Assembly: GCA_022747635.1 (NCBI GenBank)
Contig: JAKTNV010000166.1
Coordinates: 370,186 to 434,185 of the forward strand
DNA length: 64,000 nt
Direction of reading: 5' to 3'
Source: Hetaerina americana
Lineage: Eukaryota > Arthropoda > Insecta > Odonata > Calopterygidae
Shown: positions 10,831-21,285 of the stretch, in pieces
Layout of the letters: every line of letters begins with the position of its first letter
How positions within the stretch are numbered: position 1 is the stretch's first letter
Notes under the pieces: generated by a model
The model's database searches: none
What the model saw: only the letters and a program-made list of their open reading frames with translations
What the model was told of the DNA's origin: nothing
Position numbers and translations under genes: made by a program

Positions 10831-11542
10831 CTTTTTATACAAATCGTATGCACAGCCGAGGAATGCACAAAGAAGTTCGGAATCAAAGAGAACCCGCGCT
10901 TTTTCTCTTTAGTTACTCTCCGTCCCACCCCAGGGATTCTACCCCGTCGAGAACCTTCCAAACATTCTCCGCTTTCTCCTTCAATGAAAAACCACCAAGA
11001 GAAAATACATCGTCTAATTCCATGCAAAGAAAGAAATATCGGTCGCAGAAGCCAACGAAAACTCCGGCTCACTCACGGTGATCTCTTCTCAGGGCAAAAT
11101 CCCCAATGACCGAGTGACCGTAATTGGCTGAATCAAGCACTTTCGAGACGGCGGCCGTTGTGCGGAATATCGCCGGAAGCGGATACTTCCCTCTCTCTCT
11201 CTCTCCCTCTCACTCTTCGTTCGCCGTGCGTACGGTTCCACTTCGCATTCGTGCATCCGGAAACGGATCCTTAAGGACGCTGCCTTCCTCCCCCCGCCCC
11301 CCAAAGAGCGCAGAAGTATTTTCGGACCGCGCCCATTCATGGAGTACGCTCAAGCCAGAACATCCCACCGCGAGCTCCGCTCTTCGAATGCCACCGCAGT
11401 AATGGAGGAACCGCGCCGCCCCCTCGCATATTTCATCTCGGGAATCCAGACCCCGGTCGTGAGGCGTTCGAATCCGCCGCTTGAACAACGCACGGATTAG
11501 CGAAACGATTACACGGGCCACTAGGACCCCAACGATTGAGAC
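10831..11542. other. Unassigned GC-rich island
   Basis: Overlapping frames on both strands with a CT-rich low-complexity stretch at about 11190-11215. No recognised gene. The RTE copy starts at the right edge. Confidence 0.45.
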
Positions 11543-12797
11543 TTAGGAACAGTGTGATAAATTCACACAGCTTCCCGGGAGCGGATGCGGACTCTGACCA
11601 CAATTTAGTTGCTATGAAATGTAGGGTCCGTTTCAAAAAGACAAGGCAGGGGCGGCGAGTTAGAAAATGGAATGTAGAAGCATTAAATGGTTTAAAAAGA
11701 AAGGAGTACAAACAGGCTGTAGAGAAAATCATGGGCGATGGTAAAGAGCTAAGTACTATCGAAGAAAAATGGGAAAGTATCAAGTAAGGGTTGTCTAAAG
11801 CCGCATAAGACACTATTAAAACCGTTAACGTTAAAAGGATTAGGAAACCATGGATCACGGATGAGATGATTTCAAAGATGAATGAGAAGAGGAACAGAAG
11901 GAAAAATGTCAAAACAGAATTAGGCAAAATGAAGTACAAAGAGTTAAACAATAAATTGAGGCGGGCAACAAATAAAGCAAAACAAGCAAGGTGGAAGACG
12001 CAGTGCGAGGATATGGAAAGTCTGCAGAGGAAGGGTGAAATCGGTGCGCTGTACAGTAAAGTTAAATCTTTATCGGGAAGTAAGAAAGGAAGATGGTAAC
12101 AGTTAGAGATAAGGCTGGTAAGGTAATAGTTGACACAGGAAAGATCCAAGAGAGATGGAAAGATTACATAGAAGAACTTTTTAGTAAAGAACTTAGACCA
12201 ACAAAGTTAGACATAGAAAAGGAACATGACGTAGAGCTGATGCGTAGTATCTATGGGGAAGGAATCTGGTCAGAAGACTTTGTGAGATCAGTGTTAGTTC
12301 CTATTCCAAAAAGGTAAAGGCTACATCATGTGAGGACTGCAGGACAATAAGTTTGATATCCCACGCAGCTAAAGTTTTTCTCAGGATAATAAACAGTGGA
12401 CTGGAGGCTTTTCAAATGTGGGTGAGGAGAAGAATGGAGAAGGTGATATGGACAGAGAAAAGAACAAATGAGGAAATACCTGGTATGGTAGGCGAAGAGA
12501 GAGGTTTGTTGGGAGAAATCCTATGGAGGCAGGAAAAGTGGATGGAGGGGGTGTTGACCGGCAGTGGGATGTTGAAGACTGTGATAGAGGGGAGAATGTT
12601 GGGCAAACGAGGAAAGGGAAGGAATAGGATAGGGATGTTGGACGGGATGCAGGGAGGAAGAAGGTACTCAGAAATGAAGAGTGACCTGATGCAGAGTAGG
12701 ATGCCGGATGTTGTGTTTTGCCAGGAGTCACAAAATATTTATTTAGGAGCTGTGTGCATCCTAAAACCTACCTTAACTGGTAGATTACCTAATAATA
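11543..12797 (+). mobile_element. RTE-like LINE copy lacking the reverse transcriptase
   Basis: Aligned to the near-intact copy at 54872-58227, this copy starts at its base 55967, inside the end of the endonuclease domain. Two internal deletions are visible. At 12236/12237 about 147 bp are missing (56663-56809). Near 12395 about 860 bp are missing, removing the whole reverse transcriptase core with its FADD motif. The C-terminal tail (WVRRRMEKVIWTEKRTNEEI) and the true 3' end (ACTGGTAGATTACCT) are kept, followed by (AAT)n and TA-rich DNA. Stops at 11785 and 11806 and a 1-base loss near 12308 break the frame. Confidence 0.88.
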
Positions 12798-12806
12798 ATA
12801 TAAATA

Positions 12807-12837
<31 letters not shown>

Positions 12838-12947
12838 ATGATATATATATTATAATTTATATATATATATATTATTTATATATATATTACATTGTATTGC
12901 ATGTGTATACATTATGTATTGCATATGTATACATTATGTATTGCATT
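12798..12947. repeat. Impure TA/AAT microsatellite region
   Basis: AAT units, then TA runs, then an imperfect tandem repeat of ATACATTATGTATTGCAT (two to three units, 12906-12947). It separates an RTE 3' end from a SINE2 head. Confidence 0.85.
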
Positions 12948-13128
12948 GGTCTTGGTAGTCCAGGGGGTAGAGCGCTGGACTAATGAATAGAGGGTCCCGG
13001 GTTCGAGTCCCGGGCAAGGCACTCTGGGCACCTGCAGCTCCACCCAAGCTATGTGATTTTTCAGGTACCAGATCTTCCTGGGAAACCTTAACCGGCACAA
13101 GGAAAGGAACTGGCCCCCTGATGATACC
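12948..13128 (+). mobile_element. SINE2, 5' part, cut by a mariner insertion
   Basis: The tRNA-like head at 12948-13020 contains TAGTCCAGGGGGTAGAGCGC (A box region) and GGTTCGAGTCCCGGG (B box). The body CTGCAGCTCCACCCAAGCTA ... AACCGGCACA is shared with four other copies (24112, 51268, 53597, 58489). The copy stops at CTGATGA, where its body should continue, and the mariner at 13131 begins two bases after a TA. Confidence 0.9.
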
Positions 13129-13130
13129 TA

Positions 13131-14422
13131 CGAGGGCGGTTCAATAAGTACCCGTGTTAGAAATGAGGAAACCATTTTTTCAAAAACATTTTTTTCATTT
13201 TTCAACATAGTCCCCATTTAGAAAGATACACTTCTCCCAACGTTCCGGCCATTTTTTTAACCTCTCAATAAAATAGGAATTGTCTAACTCTCCCAAATTT
13301 GCCTGTCTCGACGATAACTTCCTCGTTTGAGCTAAACTTTTTTCCCGCGAGCCATTTCTTCATGTTGGGGAATAAGAAAAAGTCACAGGGAGCCAGATCG
13401 CGTGAATATGGGTGGTGCGGCAGCAATTTATAACGTAGTTCATACAGTTTGGCGGCGACAACTCCGGATAAATGTGCTGGTGCGTTATCGTGGTGAAACA
13501 GCACCTTCTTTTTCGCCAAATGCGGCCTTGTCTCCTTCAATTTTTTGCCAAAGCGGTCCAATAACTCACTGTAGTATTTCCCAGTGATCGCTCTTCCTTT
13601 TTCTAAAAACCTCCACGAGGATGACGCCATTCGCATTCGAAAAAACCATCGCCATGACCTTTCCGGCCGATCGGACCATCTTCGCCTTCTTTGGAGCAGA
13701 TTAACCGGGAGAAATCCATTGTTTTTATTGCTGCTTAGTTTCTGGTGAGTAATGATGAATCCAGATTTCATCAACAGTGATAACTCGACGCAAAAACACC
13801 TTCGTATCTCGCTTAAATTGCTGCAAACACTGCTTCGAAGTTGACAGCTGGATCAGCTTGTTGTCCACCGTGAGCAATCGCGGCACACATCGGGCCGACA
13901 ATTTTTTCATCGCCAACTCATCATGTAAAATATTAATTGTTGTTCCGGTCGACACACCCACGGCCTCTGCTACTCCGCGCGCTTTCGTTCGTTGATCACC
14001 GAGAATCATGGCGTGGACTTTTTGAACGATTTCCTCGGTAACCAAGTCTGCTGGGCGTCTTGGTCGCTCCTCATCAAAAACAGATGTTCGCCCACGTTCA
14101 AATTCGTTGAACCAATGTCTAATTGTGGTCATGGATGACGAAGTGTCCCCATAGACAGCATCCAACTTTTCTTTCGCCTCCTCGCATTTCTTCCCATCCA
14201 AAAACAAAAAGCGAATTACCGAACGATACTGCTCTTTTACCATATTAGCAAAAAGCACGAAACACGTCTTACTCGAAGGGCTGCCAAATCCAAACTAATC
14301 AGTAAGTCAGTCTGAAATTTTTTTCACCGTCGTTTGATAGATTGCAGCACACGATGATAACATAAACTTCACTCGGGAACGCCATTTGTCCTCAAACACG
14401 GGTACTTATTGAACCGCCCTCG
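13131..14422 (-). mobile_element. Mariner element, complete, 28-bp perfect terminal repeats
   Basis: Terminal inverted repeats are perfect: 13131-13158 begins CGAGGGCGGTTCAATAAGTA and is the exact reverse complement of 14395-14422. TA flanks both ends (13129-13130 and 14423-14424), the target duplication made by Tc1/mariner transposases. The 1292-bp length is normal for mariner. Flanking DNA on the left is SINE2. Identical ends suggest a fairly young insertion, although the transposase inside carries frameshifts. Confidence 0.96.
13195..14243 (-). pseudogene. Mariner transposase (DD34D), frameshifted
   Basis: Minus strand, about 350 codons from ATG at 14243 (MVKEQYRSVIRFLFLDGKKC) to the stop at 13195 (GDYVEK). 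The helix-turn-helix region contains HWFNEFERGRTSVFDEERP. The catalytic residues are in VITVDEIWIHHY, FHHDNAPAH and RDLAPCDFFLFP, with 34 residues between the second and third aspartates, which defines mariner. Frameshifts lie near 13700-13735, 13620 and 13300, so no full protein is made. The family enzyme cuts at the terminal repeats and pastes into TA. Confidence 0.93.
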
Positions 14423-17140
14423 TATATAAACGGATTCAACGCTCGTCGTCGAATTGAATTTCAAAATGCGAATATTATTTAGAGATGGCGGCCCTCATTG
14501 AAACGTACATAGGGGTGTGGTGGGGCAGCGAGTTCGCCAAGGGTCCGGGAGTTCGCTCGGGAGCCAAGGGAGGTCGATCCCAGGCAACGCCCCCGAGCAC
14601 TCGACCAGCGAGCACTCACTTAAGGCGCGTGCTTTTTCGGGTCGACGGGCTCCCCCTGGAAAAAGGCAGGAGGCACACCAGGGGGAAGGAAGCCTCTCCT
14701 TCCCTCGCAGGGTACGCATACCCTGTTATTATGTTTTAACGACGCCGCCGCTCAAGGCCCGTGCGTTTGCAAGTGGGTTCCACCAGACAAAGCAAAGCAT
14801 CGGGACGATCAGTGCGGTTGATCTGGAAAATGGCACATTCCGGCATAATCCCAATGCTCCGGTTGGACGGGATTCCCTTCGCCAAAGAGGCTGGCGACGG
14901 CCATGTGTGCGCGAGCCCTTGCGGCCGCGTCCTCGGCTCCTCCCGCCCCTCCGGCGGCCGTGGTCGGCGACAGAACCGTCACGCCGGGTGGGCGGGAGGG
15001 GGCCCCCCTATCGCATTCCGTCTCTCTCGCCGGGAGACCGGAAATAAACCAGGCCACGTGGTCGAGCGCGAGGGGAGTGTGGGGCAGATGGGGGGGGGGG
15101 GGAGCTGTTGTTATAAGACGGGGAAGGGGATTTTGGACCATCGGAGGGGGAGGGAGCTCGCAGACAGACGAGGGTGGCCAGACGGTTGCTTAGGAGACGG
15201 CGCGGAGCCCGTTATCCCTTTGGATTTGAAGCCCTTTGGAGTGGGTGCAGAGGCCCACCGCGAGCCGTACAATTTGTGACACTATGTTTCAAGACGATAC
15301 CGCTGATGAGGACACACCAATGGCAATGGCGAAAACATGCATACTTCACGTGGATACACCTTAATCATTTATCATTTAGAACTGGTCAGGGTACGTTTTT
15401 CATGGACCAGGGACTAAGAACTGCAAGGCTTCGGTGCGGCCACTAATTCCCTCACGCCCAGCTTCGCAATAAACCCCTCGCATTCCCAAAAACGCCCCGC
15501 CCCCCTCATTCCGCCCAACACTCAGCCCCCTCGTGACCCCACCCCCACCCCAAGCTGACGGGGGCAGCCACTTCGAAATCGAAAAAACGATTCCAATCGA
15601 ACCACATCACGCGATTGATAGCACGCAGAATAAGGTTTTCCCCGGAATGATTCCAGGTGAAATCCTAATCTCGAAATGGCATTAAAATGCGAATACTCTT
15701 GAAAGGAATCGGAAATTGTGTGCTCTCGCTTCCCTGAGTGACTCGCGACTCCTAGGCCGGGGGGAAAGGCAGGGGTCGGAGAGGCGATGCCTTCCTTCCT
15801 GCTGGAGGGATGAGAGGGTTAGACGTGGGGGGGGGGGGGGGTTGCAAGGACGATGCCGCGAAAAGAGATGAGGCCAGAGGTCGGGGAGGACCGAAGCCGG
15901 AGACCCTGGACTCGTGTCAATAGATTATGGAGTATAGCGGTCGCCGAGGATGCCCCTTGAAGTGCGCGCGAGCAAGGGCCTCATGGCACGGCCAAGGGGT
16001 TTCGCTTCCACCGTGGAGCGACAGGGAGGCACGCAGTGCACACACCGCGATCGCATGCGAGGGTGAGGCCGGAAATGCGATGCAGATGAATGATGAAATA
16101 GTGACGACGCACGGCATAGAATACATTCGCGCGGATTAGTGTTGTGACGATTTAGAATTAATGAAATTTTATATTGAAAATTATGAATCACGATGACAAT
16201 ATCTGATCGGCATCGCAGATAGAAAGGGTAGCGTTGTTTCCGCCGCATTCCGTGGCAATGGGGTGCGGCGGAGCGCCATTTTTAACCCACGCCTTCCTCT
16301 TCCAGGGCTCGCTCCCGCTTGATCCCCTTCCGCCCTAAATTGCGCGTTCCCTCCTTCCCAGCCGCGTACTTCAGACTGCTCGTACTCTCTTCTTCCCTCT
16401 CCCAAGATCCAAGCGCCCCCCCCCCCTCGCCCCCCGGGCCATTGCCATCCGTCATGTCCCTCTCGGCTCCATTGCGAGAGATCATCGCCACGGACTCATT
16501 CGGCCTCCCATCCTCCCCGAATCACCTCCACGTCACCAAGTAAGCCACGCATCTTCATCTTATTCCTCCAATTCTAAGCTGTGTCCCTGTCTTCCCTCGC
16601 TCTCTTCTCCTCTTCCAAGGGAAACTAATGCGAAGCTTCACTTCAAGTTCGACGAGACTGCAGCACGCCTCCTCATGTATACACGCCGGCCACTCCCCGC
16701 ACACCTCTGCACTCCTACACATTCACGCCAGACTCCACACAATCGTTCGCGACGCGGGACGAGCGCCACCACGGAGTCGGCGCCCCTCCCGACAGGCCCC
16801 CTCTCGCGCGGCGGGTGCGCGGGTCGGGACGGGGGCGCCGCGCCGCCAGGGTTCTTTCTCGAGGGCCGGTGTTCCCCCGAGGGGGGGGGGCATTCGATGC
16901 AGTGGCCGGGGGCTCATTGACCATTCGACGCGCGTACCCGAGCGCGGGCCAAAATTGGCGTCGGTCCAGTCAGGGTGACCCTTGTCTTGCGTCCCCCCGC
17001 GCGATTCAAGCCATGCGCTGTGCGGGGGACTTGCGGTGGGTTCACATTTTGGACGACCATCCGCAGTGCGCCCCGCGCGCCTCCGAAGTACCCACCCTTG
17101 CGCCGAACACAGACTACCCCCACGGCAAAAAATAAACAAC
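14423..17140. other. Unassigned GC-rich islands with long G runs
   Basis: A CpG-rich region with pure G runs at about 15090-15102 (13 bases) and 15827-15841 (15 bases) and others near 16881. Many overlapping open frames of 70-176 codons lie on both strands and none resembles a known protein. An X-box-like site GTTGCTTAGGAGAC is at 15185-15198. Confidence 0.5.
15185..15198. promoter_or_regulatory. RFX X-box-like motif
   Basis: GTTGCTTAGGAGAC approximates the palindromic X-box (GTTGCC-NN-GGYAAC) bound by RFX factors. It lies in a GC-rich island. It could be chance. Confidence 0.3.
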
Positions 17141-18452
17141 GCTTTCATCGGGTTTTCCAAAATACTTCATCATATTACAAACTAAAAACAAATATTCGAC
17201 ACCTTTTCCGCCTTGGTCCAGAATTGTTGAGGAAATAGAAAATGCCACTTTTCCCGGATTCTTGGTCGAGTGGCAACCATTTCTGAGGAACCAGTTGGGG
17301 TCAGGAAAACACGAAAGCCACGGCATGGGAGCGCGCAGCAGCGCGCGCCTCAGTAAAACAAATGTTTAAGAAATCAACTGTGGAAGGCGGATCCCCTTAA
17401 AGGGAACTGGAAATGTCGCGACGAATGGGGGCATTAATGGGGGATCCCGGAACGTAACAATCCTCCTGTTCACACTCGCCATTCCTCCATTCGGACATAC
17501 ATCTCTCCGGCGCCAAGTGTGACAATGAGCGGGCGGGGGGAGGGGGTGGAGATAGGCGGGGATGGCGTGGGGGGCGGGAGGGGGCTCGACAAATCCCTGC
17601 GGGACGAGTTACGAGTTTCGGCTGAGTGGCTTTCTGCGCGCGATTTGATAAAATGGTAAGGAGAAAGCAGAAGCGACATGATCCAGCGAAAGGATGCTTT
17701 TGAATGGGTGGAATGCTCCCTTTCTCTCACCGCCATTCGAACGGAATCCGTACCTGGGAGCAACCTGCCAAGGGAAGTGGGCCATAATTTAAGCGCCGGA
17801 GCGGAGATAGCGCCGCTGTCTCCATGGAGACACATCCCCGACTCCTCCCGGCACGCACACACGAACCACGTCGGCGTGCCGCGGGGAGATGCGTGGAAGG
17901 GGGGGTGGGAAAGGATGGGAAAGCATTCCATGTTGTGAGTAATACCAGTCAATAAATATATTACTATTAAATAAGAATTGAGGCGATGGAGGCGGACATT
18001 TTTTACGTGTGTCGGGTTGCGATCACATCAGAAATGAAGATGCAAGGCAAATCATTAAACAATAGCGCAACCGTGGCCGCAACATAGAGAAGAAATTGGT
18101 TTCATGGCAAGGCCGTTTGTGGGCGGGCACGGACGGCGAGAGATGGAGTTGACAAATCGATTCCTGAATGAGAAGAGGAGGGGTCCACGTCCGGAGAAGG
18201 AACTGACAAGGACACCCAGAATCAATAGAAGAAGATTAGCAAGGCTGGAGACGCAGCAAAAGAAACAGAACGCATGGAATTTATCGATAAAATCATAAAA
18301 TGCTCAGAGCCAAAAATAGACATCATTGAGGATTAGAATTGATACACGGAAATACCGTCCTTGGAGATGCGGAGTTAACGGCCAACGAAACATATCAAAA
18401 AGGTAATGGGGAAAAGTCGTTTGTAAAGCCAGAAGAAAGAATCGAAGACTTC
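17141..18452. other. Unassigned, mixed composition
   Basis: GC-rich at about 17500-17930 and AT-rich elsewhere. The 14-bp palindrome at 17818 is the only site I would flag. No coding family is recognised. Confidence 0.4.
17818..17831. promoter_or_regulatory. Perfect 14-bp palindrome, X-box-like
   Basis: GTCTCCATGGAGAC is a perfect palindrome with the CC-AT-GG centre of RFX X-boxes. Function not shown. Confidence 0.3.
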
Positions 18453-18571
18453 GCGTTTCCACAGGAAAGAAAATATAACTTCCAACTAGTTTAGACTCAT
18501 TGTGGTATCATCTGGACTGTACAGTGCAGCGAAACCAGTGGACAATAATGAATTCTTTCCTGTGGAAACGC
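18453..18571. repeat. Inverted repeat, 19-bp perfect arms
   Basis: GCGTTTCCACAGGAAAGAA at 18453-18471 is the exact reverse complement of 18553-18571, and the match extends outward with one mismatch. The right arm is followed by AAAGTGTTAAATTCTTTTATT, loosely like the Penelope tails elsewhere, so this may be a diverged head-to-head pair of such tails. Confidence 0.7.
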
Positions 18572-19069
18572 AAAGTGTTAAATTCTTTTATTGTGCTTAT
18601 AAATGGATTCCAACAAAGTATCGGCCTCAACTAACTTTCAGAACTCGTTTGCCTTTGATTTTTAATTGATGGGACACGAAATTCCCAACTTTGATTTGGT
18701 ACATCAAAGAAGTCGTCGTAAATCAAGCAATTTAATTAATTAAAGAGTCTTGGCCTAAATATTGGGTCACTAAGAGACAAGGATTTCGTGAGGTTCGGGA
18801 GATCGATTCCAGAGGTCACTGCTGCTTGTGAAGGGCGTCCGTTACAATGGAGTTTGCAATTGTTCACTCGCGCCTCCAGTGTCTCATTCCCGAAATGACT
18901 CCCAGACTGCTGACCAATTTGGAATGCATGCAATCGGACACCCTCCCATTAAAAATAGAATAAACTAAAATGAATTGCATGCAAAAATATATTACATGAC
19001 TAACGTAACAACAATATTTAATAACAGAGGCAAAGAGGAACGGATCAATTGCAAACCTAATTCCCACTG
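18572..19069. other. Unassigned AT-rich spacer
   Basis: No feature identified before the CR1-like fragment. Confidence 0.4.
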
Positions 19070-19705
19070 ATCCATTTCGTGCAACTTTATGCAGAGCGGG
19101 TTCCGAAAGGGTAGATCCTGCGAAATAGAACTTGCGCTCTTCATTCACGATATTCTTACTTCCGGAGAGAGCAACGTTCCAGTGGACACGATTTTTCTAG
19201 ATTTTAAGAAAGTATTCGACGAAGTACCTCAAAGTAAACTACTGGCAAAACTAGAAGTATATTTCATGGAGAAAATATCCTGAACAAAGAGTAGTGATAG
19301 ATGGAGTCAGCTCAAATGCAGTGGAAGTTACTTCAGGTGATGGCACGGAAATTTCTATCGGATCTCCTCTTATTAGTTACGGTTCATTTAGATTATGCTG
19401 CTGGAATATGCGATCCTCACGAAGTTGAAGGGATCCTCACGAAGTTGGGTTGATTGCCGAATCGGATCGCTTGTAGCTTAAAGGAAGTGGATTTGCGAAA
19501 CATTGTAATGTCAAAATGAGCAGCGTATCCAAAATATAACAGGAGCTAGGCTGGGGAATCACTCAATGGAACGAATTTTATATTGCAGATTAAATCATTA
19601 GCATAAATAGGAAGAAGGTCTCTTTATTAGTGATGCTACAAATATGGCATTAGCCCCATCGTATCATGGAAGGATGGATCATTTCAAAAAAATTAGAGGA
19701 ATTAC
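19070..19705 (+). pseudogene. CR1-like LINE reverse transcriptase fragment
   Basis: Reads MQSGFRKGRSCEIELALFIH, then SNVPVDTIFLDFKKVFDEVP, the reverse transcriptase region with the first catalytic aspartate (FLDFKKxFDxVP). In another frame RVVIDGVSSNAVEVTSG follows. After deletions, parts of the C-terminal region appear (GLIAESDRL, RVSKI) around 19450-19560. It is the same family as the long copy at 32.9-35.2 kb. Frameshifts and deletions, including loss of the FADD box, make it non-functional. Confidence 0.85.
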
Positions 19706-19706
19706 A

Positions 19707-19885
19707 AGGTGTGATCGAAAAAAGACAGGACTGATTTTATAACTTGTTTATTTCGACGGCTAAAGCTCAACCGAACTTGTCGCCCTCAAAGTACATGCCT
19801 TGGCCGATGACACACCTCTGCCGACGTTTCTTCCACCTCTTGAACCCTGTCTGGTAAGCCGCCTTAGGGATCCGCTGCCACACAC
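19707..19885 (-). pseudogene. Mariner transposase C-terminus with terminal repeat
   Basis: Minus strand: RIPKAAYQTGFKRWKKRRQR, then CVIGQGMYFEGDKFG and a stop near 19768. This is the typical C-terminal end of a mariner transposase. The 3' untranslated part ends in a terminal repeat whose plus-strand reading is ACAAGGTGTGATCGAAAAAA near 19707. The 5' part is missing, so it is a truncated relic. Confidence 0.75.
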
Positions 19886-21240
19886 CCGAGCGGTGGCAGG
19901 CAGGATACTATATAATGTAATGTAAGGTGATTACTTGAATCAAGATAGTGTCACACAAATTCGAAAATCCCTCAGACACTTTCCCCTCGAGCAACAGATT
20001 CATTATTTCCACGCGACGCCGCATTCGTTCGAGAGGAACGAAAGGAGTATTAATTGAGAAAAAGGCAAATCCACAAGGAGTCGCTCTTCCTTGCGGTGGC
20101 CGCGTGCGATTTCCCTGAGGTGTCCCGGGAATCGCAGAGGCAGGGCGGGCCCAGAGCCACCAGGGATCCCTAGCACCATCACTCGTCACGCACGTTTCAA
20201 GGAAACCAATGAACGAACGCGCAGTTCGGCAAGAAGCAGCCCGAATGGGCCCTTCCCCGTGATTGGTTAGAAATCAGGCCGAACGAAACATTGAAGCGTA
20301 TACTTAATGCAATTTAACTTAACAATAAGAATATCTTGAGCATTCCCTCTAAATATTAATATATTTTCCTTTTTCAACCATTTCCAGAGTAAAATAACCA
20401 ATTTTAAGCGCAAAAATTGTTCGAAAAGCCCTCGTCTATCCATGCTAAAAGAGAGGTTAATTATCTAATGTAATAAGGGCGGATTTGGCGTAATTAGCAA
20501 CTTATCCGGGGTAAAAATAATGAAAAGGGCAAAAAGTTCAATAAAAATAAATCTATGATAAAACAGCACAATTGAGTGTTTTACTCTGTAATTACTATAA
20601 GAAGGAAAAACCAAATAAGGAAACTTCAATGCCCCCCCTTAATTTGCTCATATTGATATGAGAATAATAAATAGCCCCACGTAGGAAGTCTCCCTTGTTA
20701 TCCCGTGTTAGCTCGAGGCATTCCTCGTAATAGTAGCCGTCCATCCCGTGCTAATGCGTCCGGGGGTCTCGCAAATGCTTGCAACACAAACTTGCACACT
20801 CCTCATGGAATAAAGGACGCACCGACAACAGGCGAGATTGCGCCCCTGGGGGCCCACGACTCCCGAGGCGAGGGCCAGCTCGTTCCCGACTCACCCTCAG
20901 GGCCCCGGCGGTCGACTGCAGGGCCCCGCACGGGGGGAGGTGAAGGTCGTGAGGCGGGGACTCCAGACTGCTGCAGCGACCGAAACTCGGGAATTACAGT
21001 TTGGCAACAGTGACTGGTATCCATTTCTCCCTTCGAACCCATCCCCCCGACCAGGGTGCACGCCCCTTGCACCCTGGTCTCCCTCGCCCGTACGCGTCCC
21101 CCTTAGGGGGTTATCCGAGTTAGGACGGGTGAGTCATCAGAGAGGAGGATAGCACGTGCACCCGCCCCCACATTCGATACCCCCCGGAGCCGACGCTACC
21201 CGCAGATTGATGGCAGGATCCATCATCTGTGCGTGCGTAC

Positions 21241-21285
<45 letters not shown>

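Noticed and set aside
12948..13020. tRNA gene
   Set aside because: A and B boxes are present, but the same head plus body recurs in four other copies, so it is a SINE head.
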